From Mageeibacillus sp. UBA6976 (GTDB taxonomy: Bacteria; Bacillota; Clostridia; Saccharofermentanales; Saccharofermentanaceae), in assembly GCA_002450155.1 (NCBI GenBank), contig DJYO01000032.1, forward strand, positions 1 to 64,000: a stretch of DNA of 64,000 bases. Reading direction: 5' to 3'. This document shows, piece by piece, positions 45,061 through 54,532 of the stretch. Within the stretch, counting starts at the first letter, position 1, and each line of letters opens with the position of its first letter. The notes beneath the pieces were generated by a model. The model worked only from the letters and a program-made list of their open reading frames with translations, did not search any database and had not been told where the DNA came from. The translations under genes and the position numbers were made by a program.

Positions 45061-45600
45061 TCAGGTCGGAAATACTATTCCACGAGGTATATATGTATCT
45101 ATCGCATATTCAAGAAAATATCTCTCATCATCGATTATTGTTTGGATATAAAGATAGTACACTGCGCCATCTTGAACCTGCAGAACCTCATTATTAATCA
45201 CAAAGCATTTTTGCCTGTAAGTTCCATACTCCGTATCATGACTCCATTCTTCGTTTATATTGCCCTCACCTTCAGAAATAGTATTACCGTCTTCATCTGT
45301 TAATGTATACTTCTCAATCACTATTCTGCTATCAATATCATCATATTCTTCTTGTGTAAACACTTCTATCCAAAAAGTATAATCGTTATTAGTGTCATCA
45401 GAACTTGTACTTTTAATATAAGGAAGCACTGTATAAGAATTAATATTATATTGAGTTGGTATTTCATATGTTTTGTTCGGGTCTTGATATGTTATAGGGT
45501 AACCGTCAACCGAGAACTGTGCAAAATAACTAGTAACTTTACAACCAACACATAGTAAGCCGAAAATTAAGGGGAAAAACACAATCATTTGTTTTCTCAT
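45061..45600 (-). CDS. Putative lipoprotein of unknown function
   Basis: 179 residues. A signal sequence MRKQMIVFFPLIFGLLCVGC ends in a lipobox-like LCVGC, so the mature protein is probably lipid-anchored. The body contains many Tyr, Thr and Asp residues and looks like a beta-sandwich. I recognise no family. ATG at 45600 follows GGAGAG by eight bases; a start nine codons upstream has none. The gene is strikingly AT-rich compared with its neighbours, suggesting later arrival. Confidence 0.7.
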   Translation of the reverse strand: MRKQMIVFFPLIFGLLCVGCKVTSYFAQFSVDGYPITYQDPNKTYEIPTQYNINSYTVLPYIKSTSSDDTNNDYTFWIEVFTQEEYDDIDSRIVIEKYTLTDEDGNTISEGEGNINEEWSHDTEYGTYRQKCFVINNEVLQVQDGAVYYLYIQTIIDDERYFLEYAIDTYIPRGIVFPT

Positions 45601-45690
45601 GATTAATCTCTCCTTTCGTTGCCCCAAAGCCAGTATGGGAAAACATCAAACAAGAAATGACCTATGTATTGAATTATTAAATTTGTATAG

Positions 45691-47772
45691 TCAGTCAACA
45701 TAAGAAGCGGTAGATACTGCATGGTCATCTACGAGAATGGATATCTCATTACCGTTAGGGCTTACATATACTCCGATGGAGTTGCTGTCATATGTGCTCC
45801 CATGAGGAACGACATAAAACCCTAACCAGCCGCCTGCATCTCTATTGTCCAAAGACATAGTAAAACGGCCGTTAAAGGAATAGTCAGGAGAAAACTTGCG
45901 GCTGCCAAGGAATCTTGCAGAGGCACTTGTCCAGTTAACTGCGTTCAAAAATGAGATCCTTGTCTCATTCATGGTAATACTGCCACTTAGATTCCAGTCT
46001 TCGTCGTCAAAGAGTTCTCTATATCCGCAAACCTGCATATCTCCTTCAGAGAATGGATAGTATCCGATATCTACAGGAGTAGGGGTTGGCATTTCAGTGG
46101 GTTCCGCTGTCGGAGTCAGTGTATCAGTTACTGTGGGCTCACTTGTAGGCGTGGGAGTATCAGTTGGGATCACTGTTGGCTCTGGTGTAACAGTGGGTTC
46201 TTCCGTCGGTGTCGGTGTTGCGGTTGGTGTATCTGTAGGAGTAGGCTCTTCAGTTGGTGTCGGAGCTTCAGTCGGTGTTGACGTAGGCTCTGCTGTAACA
46301 GTAATGGTATCACTGTCTAATACGAAAGTTCCATAAGGAAGCTCTACATAAGCTTCTAATGTATATATTCCGTCAGAATCAGTATTAAGGTTATATCTGA
46401 TCGGATCTTCCTCGTTATCGGGTATCGTGACTTCTACATTGGTTCCGTTAAGTCTATAAAAAATCTCATATACATTATCCCGCGGTATCTCTATCGTGAA
46501 GTATGCTGTCTGTCCTTCAGTTACCTGACTGCTTGAAGCAGTTACGGTCACCTGCGGAAGCTCTGAAACCAATTGCAGATCTGACGGGTCTGCCGTTACA
46601 TTAAGGATAGAACCGTTATAACTGAACTTATCAGCTACTATTCTTCCGTTCAGTGTAGTGTTGTAAGCATTAATAGAGACTCTGCCGTTAGGTGCATAGA
46701 GGATACCGTTTACTTCTATCTGTGTTCCGTTTATGGTTATATTTCCTTCTTCGGAATACAGAAGTATCCTTCCGGTTGCTTCTTCGCCTGCATTAAGTGA
46801 GTTTACGTTATAAGTTATATCTCCATGTGCTACTATAACGGCATCACCTGTAAATTCAGCACCGTTTATGGTTATATTACCGTTCGTATAGTAGTAACCG
46901 TTAGCTATTACGCTGTCCTGAGCTGTAAGGTCTGTCTCAGATATAGAGGGCATATCGTCTTCTTTAGCAAAGATAGATAAAGACCAATCAGGTATCGTTA
47001 AAGGCTGAATATGCTCTTGGGCGCCTGTCATGGAGGTTTTCCAGCCGGAAGGATTTACGATACCTACTGTTCTGGCGAAACCTGTCATGGTCAGTTCTGA
47101 ACCCTGATACAGAAAGTCCTTACCTGAATAGATATCTCCTACGATATCTGACTTCCAGCCTTGGAATACGAAATCGTCTGTTGTACTTGCAGAGAAGATA
47201 GCATAAGGAAATACTTCAGTCTGCTCTTCAGACGGAGTAGGAGTTACTGTGACTGTAGGCGTGTTTGTAGGCTCTTCAGTCGGTTCACTTGTAGGTGTAG
47301 GATCTTCTGTAGGAGTTGGTGTCGGAGTGACATTTGGCTGAGAAGATACATAATCTAATGCCGTGACAGATACAGGAGATATAGGACTACTGTCCTGACC
47401 TTCTACTATTAGTCCGAAAGTATAAGTCTGACCTGACTCAATAGTGGAATTACTTGATACTATTACATTACCATCTGTGACTGCACCTGAAACATTCCAG
47501 ATATTTGTAAGTGATACATCGTAAAGATAATCTATCTCAAGAGACCAGGATGTAATGTCGTATGCTGAAGTATTTGTTACTTCAAACTGACCTTGTGTGC
47601 TATTGCCCCAGGTAGAGTTTTGTTCATATGTGACAGTAAAGGGTGAAGATGTATATTCGCCGTGGGTAGCTGAATCTGCAGAAAGCTCGCGCCAAGGGAG
47701 AAATCCTGCAAGGAGAGCTGCAATGAGGATGGCACTGACGATCCTGATTTTTCTGCTGAAATAACTATCCAT
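45691..47772 (-). CDS. Secreted CBM2-like protein with Thr-Pro linkers and a short lectin-like end
   Basis: About 693 residues. A signal peptide (to about residue 33) is followed by a CBM2-like domain (residues about 40-145: VTYEQNSTWGNSTQGQF, ITSWSLEI, NIWNVSG, TYTFGLIVEG), which in that family binds cellulose or chitin. A TPTPT linker precedes a beta-helix-like region (repeats such as ITINGAEF, ITINGTQI). A second Thr/Pro/Glu linker of about 70 residues precedes a final segment of about 120 residues resembling the start of an L-type lectin or LamG fold (FNGRFTMSLDNRDAGGWLGFYV). That segment stops at SASYVD, well short of a full domain. No catalytic domain is seen. ATG at 47772 follows AAGGGTG. 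Confidence 0.78.
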   Translation of the reverse strand: MDSYFSRKIRIVSAILIAALLAGFLPWRELSADSATHGEYTSSPFTVTYEQNSTWGNSTQGQFEVTNTSAYDITSWSLEIDYLYDVSLTNIWNVSGAVTDGNVIVSSNSTIESGQTYTFGLIVEGQDSSPISPVSVTALDYVSSQPNVTPTPTPTEDPTPTSEPTEEPTNTPTVTVTPTPSEEQTEVFPYAIFSASTTDDFVFQGWKSDIVGDIYSGKDFLYQGSELTMTGFARTVGIVNPSGWKTSMTGAQEHIQPLTIPDWSLSIFAKEDDMPSISETDLTAQDSVIANGYYYTNGNITINGAEFTGDAVIVAHGDITYNVNSLNAGEEATGRILLYSEEGNITINGTQIEVNGILYAPNGRVSINAYNTTLNGRIVADKFSYNGSILNVTADPSDLQLVSELPQVTVTASSSQVTEGQTAYFTIEIPRDNVYEIFYRLNGTNVEVTIPDNEEDPIRYNLNTDSDGIYTLEAYVELPYGTFVLDSDTITVTAEPTSTPTEAPTPTEEPTPTDTPTATPTPTEEPTVTPEPTVIPTDTPTPTSEPTVTDTLTPTAEPTEMPTPTPVDIGYYPFSEGDMQVCGYRELFDDEDWNLSGSITMNETRISFLNAVNWTSASARFLGSRKFSPDYSFNGRFTMSLDNRDAGGWLGFYVVPHGSTYDSNSIGVYVSPNGNEISILVDDHAVSTASYVD

Positions 47773-47848
47773 GAATAACACCCTTCAATAATCTTTGATT
47801 ATTAGATTATAGTTAGGGGGCAGTAAATAAGTCAACAATTATATATGC

Positions 47849-49360
47849 CTATTTCCAAGCAAGAAACACAAGCATTGCAGAGATGATGCCGTGAACAATG
47901 CCTGCCAGGAGACAAAAGTCTGAGCTGCGCTTGATGGTCTGGGATGCAAGATAAGGCAAGGAAGCTATGGCAAGTCCTGTGAGAGATACTGTAAGGAAAG
48001 CCTTTTCGCCCAGGGCTAATGCTGCGATAATCCCTGCAGCAGAGGGAAGCATGGTATCGAGCAGATACAACGGATTCCCGAAATAGGATGCAGCGCCTTC
48101 GCCGCTGAACCTGGATTTCTTGTCGACCGCAGCAAGCGCATAGACAGTGAATGTGTTAAGGAGCAGTATAGCGCCTGAGATAAGCCATGCATGCGTGGGC
48201 TTACTCTCCTCTGCGATATCAGTGAACACAAGGAGCGCTGTTAGGACCAGGAGCACCTCGAGTATGGCAGTTATGAGATAGTTCGTGATCTTCTCCTGTC
48301 TTCTCTCAAAACTCGTCTTGTTTGAAAGATAATACCCTGCCCTTAAGATAAACATCAAAAAGATGAGGCATGCGGGAGCCAAGATAACAATATAAGGCGC
48401 AAAACGCTTTGTCTGCGGAATGATATCAAAGACAACGGTGCAAAGTGCAAGCCACTCCCCGGCTCCTGTTACGATTATCAAAGCCAGGCTGTCCTTGCCC
48501 TTAAGCCTCTTCTCGCCTTTATCCGGTGTCGGTACAGGAATAAAGAACAGGAATACAAGAAGCGCGGCAAGACCGATAAAAAGGGCAAGTATTCTCAGGA
48601 TAAACCAGCTGTTTACCCCGGCAGGATCATAATCCCCGTCAAATCTCAAAGCCAGAAATCTTGCGATCTCTGTCTTAAAGCTCGTAGATTCCAGCATCGA
48701 AGTGAGATCCTTCGTATCCGTTGCAAGGTAGAGGAACCTTTGCATATCAGGTGAAGCAAATATCTTATATGAAGAAGCCCCTCCGGTACCGGCAGGCTCC
48801 CCGTACACCGTATCAACACCTGATATCCGCTCAAAGATAAGGGCCGGATCAGGAAGAGTTGCCGGATCTTCCATATCTGAGTCAAAGCCAAATATAGCGA
48901 TAGGAACATCAGGAGAGACGGTTGAATATCCTTCTGTAGCTGCATTGCCGGGGTAAGAAGGGTCTATAAGGCAAAAGCCAAGAGCATTTATCTCTGCGTT
49001 ACCTAACATCGAATCCATTATCCCAAAGCTGTCAGGACCTATGGCTATCACAACAATGCTGTCGTCCTTTACTCCGGATATGTCATCAGCTTCGTCTATA
49101 AAGACAGGCTCAAAGCCCGCACTTGCAATAGCATACTTAAAAGACAGCTCCTGAATGTTATATCCGTCCATGCCGATCACAACGGCAGTCTTACTGCCGG
49201 ACAAACTCCCCTTTGCAATAAGGAAGAGTATCAGCATAAGGATACACATGGCAAAGGATACACCTGCAGCTATCTTTGCAATAAGCGGTATCTTCTTTGT
49301 CCTGAGCCTTCTGGCTCCGCTCTTTGTAGTATTAAACTGGGATTCCTGGTTTTTCTTCAT
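47849..49360 (-). CDS. Membrane protein coupled to murC, alpha/beta-hydrolase-like outer domain
   Basis: 503 residues. A basic cytoplasmic start, one transmembrane helix (about 27-50), an extracytoplasmic domain (about 55-250) and six to eight C-terminal helices. The outer domain has the rhythm of an alpha/beta hydrolase: AVVIGMDGYNIQELSFKYA, then IAIGPDSFGIMDS where a nucleophile elbow would lie (S111), then VPIAIFGFDSD. The elbow is not the strict GxSxG, so activity is unsure. The ATG directly follows the murC stop (TAAATG), which points to translational coupling and an envelope role. I know no named family for it. Confidence 0.65.
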   Translation of the reverse strand: MKKNQESQFNTTKSGARRLRTKKIPLIAKIAAGVSFAMCILMLILFLIAKGSLSGSKTAVVIGMDGYNIQELSFKYAIASAGFEPVFIDEADDISGVKDDSIVVIAIGPDSFGIMDSMLGNAEINALGFCLIDPSYPGNAATEGYSTVSPDVPIAIFGFDSDMEDPATLPDPALIFERISGVDTVYGEPAGTGGASSYKIFASPDMQRFLYLATDTKDLTSMLESTSFKTEIARFLALRFDGDYDPAGVNSWFILRILALFIGLAALLVFLFFIPVPTPDKGEKRLKGKDSLALIIVTGAGEWLALCTVVFDIIPQTKRFAPYIVILAPACLIFLMFILRAGYYLSNKTSFERRQEKITNYLITAILEVLLVLTALLVFTDIAEESKPTHAWLISGAILLLNTFTVYALAAVDKKSRFSGEGAASYFGNPLYLLDTMLPSAAGIIAALALGEKAFLTVSLTGLAIASLPYLASQTIKRSSDFCLLAGIVHGIISAMLVFLAWK

Positions 49361-50815
49361 TTATGCCTTGGGGCAGAGCTCGTCGCCTAATGTTCTTATG
49401 TCTTCAGGACCTAAGATAAGGATGATATCTCCGGGCTTAATAAGCTCGTCTATCCTTGCCTTAAGCTCTCCCCTGTCCTCAAAGAACTCGGCATCTCCGC
49501 CGCGTCTGTTGATCTCATCGCTTATGTCCTTGCTGGATATCTCATGAGTATTTATCTCCCTGTCTGAGAATATCTCTGCGAAAAGGATCTTTTTGCAAGG
49601 GAGAAGACTTGTTACATAGTCTTCGAAAAGGAGCTTTGTCCTGTTGAATGTAAGCGGCTGGAATACCACGAGGATATCTCCGTGAGGCATATTGGATGCT
49701 GCCTCTATGGTAGCTCTTGCGGCTGTGGGATGGTGAGCATAGTCAACTACTACATCGCACCCCTTATATTTACCCTTGACCGTATATCTTCCGTCAGCGC
49801 CGCCAAATGAATTAAGTGCGCTTATGACAGCTTCAGGTGATGCACCGTTAAGAAGAGCTGCCGCTGCAGCATTAAGGCTGTTGCTGATGTTGTGGCTGCC
49901 GGGGATCCTTAAAGCTACTCTGCCTATATCAGCTCCCTTATAGATGATGCTGAAATTAGGAAGTCCGTTTATAAATTCGATATCTGATGCGATGATGTCT
50001 GCTTCCTTGCCTGTTGCTTCGCAAGGTTCGCTGTCAAGAGCGCAGGTGATGATATCAGGGAAAACTCTCCCTGCTTCTTTGAACTTAGCTTTTGCCTCTG
50101 ATATGGCAAGAGCGATATTGTGGTCGTGACCGGATACCACCAGATTACCGTTATCGCCTATAAGCTCCATGAACCCGGCAAAAACGTTGATAACATCCTG
50201 TATGGTAGGATAGCAGTCTACATGGTCGTGATCTATATTGGTTATTATGGCTGTTGTAGATGTAAAGTTCAGGAAGGATCTGTTGAACTCACAGGCCTCA
50301 GATACAAGAAGATCCGGAGAACCGGTCCTAACAGTACCTCCGAAGATATCAAGATCTGCGCCAAGATGAACTGTAGGATCCATGCCGGAATCAATGAGCA
50401 TAAGAGACAGCATTGAAGTAGTTGTCGTCTTGCCGTGGGTACCGGATACATTGATAACGCTCTTATAAGTCCTTGTAAATGCACCGAGGAACTCTGCCCT
50501 GTCAAAGATCTGAAGCCCAAGCTCACCTGCTCTCCTGACTTCTTCGTTATGAGGCAGTATGGCAGCTGTCTTGACCAGATAATCAGGAGCGAAATCGTCT
50601 ATATTATCTGCAGTCTGGGCGTTGTATATCTTTATGCCCTCTCCTGCAAGCTCCTCTGTCCTCTCTGAAGGATGGTTATCCGATCCTCCGACAACAAAGC
50701 CTGCAGCCTTCGCAAGCTTTGCAAGTCCGTTCATAGAGATGCCGCCTATACCGATAAAGTAGATCCTGGAACCCTGTCCTATATCACTAAGCTTAAAAGT
50801 CTTGCTGTCTAACAT
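49361..50815 (-). CDS. murC: UDP-N-acetylmuramate--L-alanine ligase MurC
   Basis: 484 residues. IYFIGIGGISMNGLAKLA is the UDP-substrate Rossmann motif, GTHGKTTTTSML the ATP loop, and DYAHHPTAARATI the C-terminal catalytic part. It adds the first residue of the peptidoglycan stem peptide. It lies 21 bases after ybaK and runs directly into the membrane protein downstream. Confidence 0.97.
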   Translation of the reverse strand: MLDSKTFKLSDIGQGSRIYFIGIGGISMNGLAKLAKAAGFVVGGSDNHPSERTEELAGEGIKIYNAQTADNIDDFAPDYLVKTAAILPHNEEVRRAGELGLQIFDRAEFLGAFTRTYKSVINVSGTHGKTTTTSMLSLMLIDSGMDPTVHLGADLDIFGGTVRTGSPDLLVSEACEFNRSFLNFTSTTAIITNIDHDHVDCYPTIQDVINVFAGFMELIGDNGNLVVSGHDHNIALAISEAKAKFKEAGRVFPDIITCALDSEPCEATGKEADIIASDIEFINGLPNFSIIYKGADIGRVALRIPGSHNISNSLNAAAAALLNGASPEAVISALNSFGGADGRYTVKGKYKGCDVVVDYAHHPTAARATIEAASNMPHGDILVVFQPLTFNRTKLLFEDYVTSLLPCKKILFAEIFSDREINTHEISSKDISDEINRRGGDAEFFEDRGELKARIDELIKPGDIILILGPEDIRTLGDELCPKA

Positions 50816-50836
50816 ATATACACCTTCTTATATTGA

Positions 50837-51340
50837 TTATGTAATCTTATCACTTGACTGCCTTTCCGCAAAATCGCCAACTGTGGCATTTGTGAAGCGG
50901 ATAAGATCTTGGGATGCGAGCCTGATCTGGAGTCCTCTCTGTCCTGCACTGACACTTACATAGTCCACGAGCTCGATCATCTCATCGATAAAGGTCCTGT
51001 ATGTCTTCTTCATACCTATGGGAGAGCAGCCTCCCCTTATATATCCGGTTACATTAAGCAGGTCTTTAACATGTATCATGTCGACTCTCTTGACGCCTGC
51101 AAGTCTGGCCGCCTTCTTGAGATCTACCTCATCATCTACAGATATGCAGAATACGAGATACTCCCCCTTGTCAGATACGGCGGTAAGGGTCTTAAACACC
51201 TCCTCATAGGCAAGGCCGAGATAGTCTGCCACATGATGTCCGTCCAGATCATTCTCGTCAAACTCGTATTCGTGGTATGTATATTCGATACCTGCCTTAT
51301 CAAGTATCCGCATAGCATTAGTCTTCTTTATTCCTGACAT
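50837..51340 (-). CDS. ybaK: Cys-tRNA(Pro) deacylase YbaK/EbsC
   Basis: 167 residues with the YbaK fold: GIEYTYHEYEFDE, VFKTLTA, VDDEVDLKKAARLAGVKRVDM and GYIRGGCSPIGMKK, whose GGCSPIG loop forms the active site. It hydrolyses Cys-tRNA(Pro) mischarged by ProRS. ATG at 51340 is chosen because AGGAGAA lies eight bases ahead; the upstream TTG reading adds eight residues unlike the family. Confidence 0.92.
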   Translation of the reverse strand: MSGIKKTNAMRILDKAGIEYTYHEYEFDENDLDGHHVADYLGLAYEEVFKTLTAVSDKGEYLVFCISVDDEVDLKKAARLAGVKRVDMIHVKDLLNVTGYIRGGCSPIGMKKTYRTFIDEMIELVDYVSVSAGQRGLQIRLASQDLIRFTNATVGDFAERQSSDKIT

Positions 51341-51397
51341 AACTGTTATTCTCCTAATTTCCAAGCTTTCATTAGTTTACCCCATTTAGCAAGATAC

Positions 51398-51426
51398 TTG
51401 TAATTTATGCCGTGTAAAAATAGAAT
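51398..51426 (+). promoter_or_regulatory. Promoter of the VOC-domain gene
   Basis: -35 TTGTAA (51398-51403), 17 bases, -10 TAGAAT (51421-51426). A start near 51433 gives a leader of about 20 bases to the ATG at 51454. Confidence 0.6.
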
Positions 51427-51453
51427 AATGAAATAAATCTTATGGAGAAAAAT

Positions 51454-52281
51454 ATGCTGAGCAAAGAATACCCCCAACACGATATGAACCGTGTCTTCGA
51501 GATGATCGAGGAGACTATAGCAAGAGGCGGCGTTGACGATAAGTGCGCCAATGAGATGAACCTTCTTATGCACCTGTATGCAGGACTCCCCGCCGAGGCA
51601 GTGGAATGCGGCATGATGTATATCCACGGCAAGGGGAACTTAGTACCTGAGTCGGATATAACAGCTCTTCATATAAGGCTCCTGAACCTCCTTGAATACT
51701 GTGAGAAAGTAGATTCTCTCAGGCACGTCCCTTCTAACCTTACTAACGAAGAGATCACGAAGAGATCTGATTTGCTAAACTCTCTGTCAGAACACGAGAA
51801 GTATTTCGGCAGCACGCTCCTGGGATATCAGTATAACGGCAAAGTAAGTGAATCAAAGGGTGAGGAAGAGCCTTCAGGCAGGCTCCTTCTTATGAACAGC
51901 CAGGCAGCGGTCTTTGCCTGCGAAGATATCTATAAGACAGCGCTGTTCTACGAAGATAAGATGGGATTTAAGGCTATACACCTTGACGACGAAGCCATGC
52001 CCCACATCAAGCTCACGAGAGACAATATAGCCATTGTCCTTGTCAAGGGCGAGGGTGCCATCCTTAAGTGCAGCAGAGAATTCGGGATCAAGTACGATAT
52101 GTATATCTATTGCGGAGAGCCCTTCCTGCTATATAACGAGCTCAAGGGACAGGGCGTCAGGATAGCCGAGGATCTGCCTGAGGCAAACATGGCTCAGGGG
52201 CAGTCCACAAACCGCCAGTTCGTAATAGAGGATATAGACGGCAGGCATATCTGCATATCACAGTATATGGGCGAAGTGTAA
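51454..52281 (+). CDS. VOC/glyoxalase-fold protein with a helical N-terminal domain
   Basis: 275 residues. The first half is helical with no pattern I recognise (EYPQHDMNRVFEMIEETIARG). The second half has a vicinal-oxygen-chelate fold: AAVFACEDIYKTALFYEDKMGFKAIHLDD, then IAIVLVKGEG, and a closing FVIEDIDGRHICISQYMG. VOC proteins range from lyases to drug-binding proteins, so no substrate is assigned. ATG at 51454 has GGAG six bases ahead; the ATG at 51442 contains that site. It converges with DUF951, leaving five bases between the stops. Confidence 0.75.
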   Translation: MLSKEYPQHDMNRVFEMIEETIARGGVDDKCANEMNLLMHLYAGLPAEAVECGMMYIHGKGNLVPESDITALHIRLLNLLEYCEKVDSLRHVPSNLTNEEITKRSDLLNSLSEHEKYFGSTLLGYQYNGKVSESKGEEEPSGRLLLMNSQAAVFACEDIYKTALFYEDKMGFKAIHLDDEAMPHIKLTRDNIAIVLVKGEGAILKCSREFGIKYDMYIYCGEPFLLYNELKGQGVRIAEDLPEANMAQGQSTNRQFVIEDIDGRHICISQYMGEV

Positions 52282-52286
52282 CTCCC

Positions 52287-52484
52287 CTACTCTGCTATCG
52301 CAGTTACTGCCTTCTCCAGTGTCTCCCTCTTCATTATGGTGAGATGACCGCAGCCTGAGCACTTAAGCTTGATGTCCGAACCCACGGACATGACCTCCCA
52401 GATGTTGCTCCCGCAGGGATGCTTTTTCTTGAGCCTCAGTTTCTCTCCTTCGGTGAATCTGTATCTGTAAAACTTACCCGGCAT
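52287..52484 (-). CDS. DUF951 family small protein
   Basis: 65 residues, matching DUF951: HPCGSNIWEVMSVGSDIKLKCSGCGHLTIMKRETLEK, with three cysteines likely to bind zinc. Function unknown. It overlaps the end of prmC by eleven bases and closes the rho-rpmE-DUF1385-prmC operon. Confidence 0.88.
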   Translation of the reverse strand: MPGKFYRYRFTEGEKLRLKKKHPCGSNIWEVMSVGSDIKLKCSGCGHLTIMKRETLEKAVTAIAE

Positions 52485-53325
52485 ATTTTCTCCCTAAAGT
52501 AACTCTGTCGTTACCGCCATAATCCTTAAGTGTCATAACATCCACAAATCCTGCATCAATGCATATCTGTCTGACTCTTTCGCCCTGCATATACCCGTGC
52601 TCGGCAAAGACCATTCCCCCTTCTCTTAAAGCCTTATAAGCCTTGGAAAAGACCTGCGGGTAGAATTCCAAGCCATCCATGTCCGCCCTTAAGGCAAGAT
52701 GAGGCTCATATAAGGAGATATCCCTGTCAAGTTCTCTCATCTCGCAGTCACTGATATAAGGAGGGTTTGCCGTAATAAAATCAAGCCCCTCAAGAACAGG
52801 ATCATCTTTAAGGATGTCGCTCTTTATGGCAGAAAGCCCGTCTTTAAGAGCAAGATTGCTTATATTCTCCCTTGTAACGGTAAGGGCTCCATCTGATATA
52901 TCCGTAAGGATTCCGGTGGCTTTAATACCCTTCCTGGTAAGCTCATTAAATACAGATATACCGACGCAGCCTGATCCTGTGCAGAAATCTGCAAAGCTCA
53001 GAGCATCTCCTATATCACCGGAAGGTATCTTAAGCACATCACCTGTCGGGATATCGAGTGCGCCTGTAAACATGAGGGCAGATTCGACCAGGAGCTCACT
53101 GTCAGATCTGGGGATAAGGACATCTGGAGTTACCTTATAGTCTTCTTTGTAAAAATGCCTGTGACCCAGGATATAAGCAAGAGGCTCGCCTTTTGCACGC
53201 CTTGCGGCAGCAAGAAGCAGAGCCTCTCCTTGTAATTCTTCTTCCAGAATACGGCTGTCTAATAAAGCCTCTTCATCCCCTGCATCGGCAAGCAATGAGT
53301 ATATGGACTTATCACCACTTGTCAT
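52474..53325 (-). CDS. prmC: Peptide chain release factor N5-glutamine methyltransferase PrmC
   Basis: 283 residues. An N-terminal helical domain precedes the AdoMet fold (DFCTGSGCVGISVF) and the NPPY catalytic motif in FITANPPYISDCEM. PrmC methylates the GGQ glutamine of RF1 and RF2. prfA, its usual neighbour, is not here. It overlaps DUF1385 by fourteen bases. Confidence 0.95.
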   Translation of the reverse strand: MTSGDKSIYSLLADAGDEEALLDSRILEEELQGEALLLAAARRAKGEPLAYILGHRHFYKEDYKVTPDVLIPRSDSELLVESALMFTGALDIPTGDVLKIPSGDIGDALSFADFCTGSGCVGISVFNELTRKGIKATGILTDISDGALTVTRENISNLALKDGLSAIKSDILKDDPVLEGLDFITANPPYISDCEMRELDRDISLYEPHLALRADMDGLEFYPQVFSKAYKALREGGMVFAEHGYMQGERVRQICIDAGFVDVMTLKDYGGNDRVTLGRKYAG

Positions 53326-54376
53326 CTTCTTGATTCTCAGGGATAACTGCCAGCATCGAAGCTATGGCAACTTCGCAGATGGGACCGTCAGGTTCTGCCG
53401 TAGTAAAACGCTGGAGCCAGAGACCGGGTTTTGCGAACAGATGCCAGAACTTGTTGGAATCGTGCCTGCCTATAAACCTTAAGATCTCGAAAGAGATACC
53501 GCAGATAAGAGGAACTGCGATGATCCTGACAAGAAGGTTAAAGAGCATGGACTGATTGCCTGTAATTATGCCTATAACAGTGTAGATCAATATAGAAATG
53601 GCAAGTACGATAAACATGAATGCAGTGCCGCAACGTGGGTGGAACCTTGTGTACTTGAGCACGTTCTCAACAGTAAGGGGCTCACCTGCCTCGTAGCACG
53701 CTATAGTCTTGTGCTCTGCTCCGTGGTAACGCCATACTCTCTTGATATCAGGCAGCTTGGATGCATTGATAAGATAGATGAGGAAGAACAGCAGTCTTAA
53801 TATACCCTCTACCAGATTAAGTACAACAGACATCCATTTTGTCTGCATGAGATCATCAGGAATGAACTTGGCACCGACATCGACTATAAGTCTCGGCAGC
53901 AGGATAAAGAGTCCTACACTGAGAAGGATGCCAAGGACGGCAGAGATAGTGATCATGAGGTTATAGTGTTTGCTCAGGAAACTGTCGAGTCTTGACTGCT
54001 TCTTATCCTCACCTTCGGTCTTAGTCTCCTCCTTGCCCTCTTCGGAGATATCAGCTGACTTCATGAGAGCGCCCGTACCTGTTACGAGCATCTTGTAAAA
54101 TCTGATACACCCTCTGATGAACGGGACAGTCTCAAAATAAGATACTCTCTCATCCTGCTTGACTTCCTCAACATGGATAGAGCCGTCGCCCTTCCTTACT
54201 GCAATACAGGTCCTCTTGGGACCTACCATCATAACGCCTTCGATAAGAGCCTGACCTCCTATGGTAGTCTTCTTTATCTCAGGCTTGATATCATTCTTCT
54301 TGGCAGTCTCCTTCGGATTCTCGGGGAGAGCTTCGCCGCCAGCAACATTGATCTCTTTGATCTGATCGTCAGCCAT
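53312..54376 (-). CDS. DUF1385 (YqhQ-type) membrane protein
   Basis: 354 residues. GGQALIEGVMMVGPKRTCIAVRKGDG is the family signature, with EHKTIACYEAGEPLTVENVLKYTRFHPRCGT later. Four to five transmembrane segments. The family commonly lies between rpmE and prmC in Firmicutes; its function is unknown. Confidence 0.92.
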   Translation of the reverse strand: MADDQIKEINVAGGEALPENPKETAKKNDIKPEIKKTTIGGQALIEGVMMVGPKRTCIAVRKGDGSIHVEEVKQDERVSYFETVPFIRGCIRFYKMLVTGTGALMKSADISEEGKEETKTEGEDKKQSRLDSFLSKHYNLMITISAVLGILLSVGLFILLPRLIVDVGAKFIPDDLMQTKWMSVVLNLVEGILRLLFFLIYLINASKLPDIKRVWRYHGAEHKTIACYEAGEPLTVENVLKYTRFHPRCGTAFMFIVLAISILIYTVIGIITGNQSMLFNLLVRIIAVPLICGISFEILRFIGRHDSNKFWHLFAKPGLWLQRFTTAEPDGPICEVAIASMLAVIPENQEDDKW

Positions 54377-54464
54377 AATGCCTCCTATATAAAATAATAA
54401 CCATTCACGGCAATTATATCATTTATTCTCCCGACTGATATTACAGTCTGATGTAATACTTGGG

Positions 54465-54502
54465 CAAAAGAAAAGGACTGGCCCACATATGTGAGTCAGT
54501 CC
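54465..54502 (-). terminator. Hairpin terminator behind rpmE
   Basis: On the minus strand GGACTGACTCACAT pairs with ATGTGGGCCAGTCC (two mismatches) and is followed by TTTTCTTTTG. It lies between rpmE and DUF1385, so it probably reduces rather than blocks downstream transcription. Confidence 0.7.
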
Positions 54503-54532
54503 CGGTATTGTTCTTGCAGGAGAAAAAGCAAA

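Noticed and set aside
44812..45303. Plus-strand open frame of 163 residues
   Set aside because: Low-complexity product rich in I, L and Y, no ribosome site, and it runs antisense through the lipoprotein-like gene.
46080..46300. Possible CRISPR-like or satellite repeat
   Set aside because: The short repeated words encode a TPTP-type linker in frame and have no spacer structure.
46097..46336. Plus-strand Val/Gly/Ser repeat protein
   Set aside because: It is the antisense of a Thr/Pro/Glu-rich linker; the repeat pattern comes from the coding strand.
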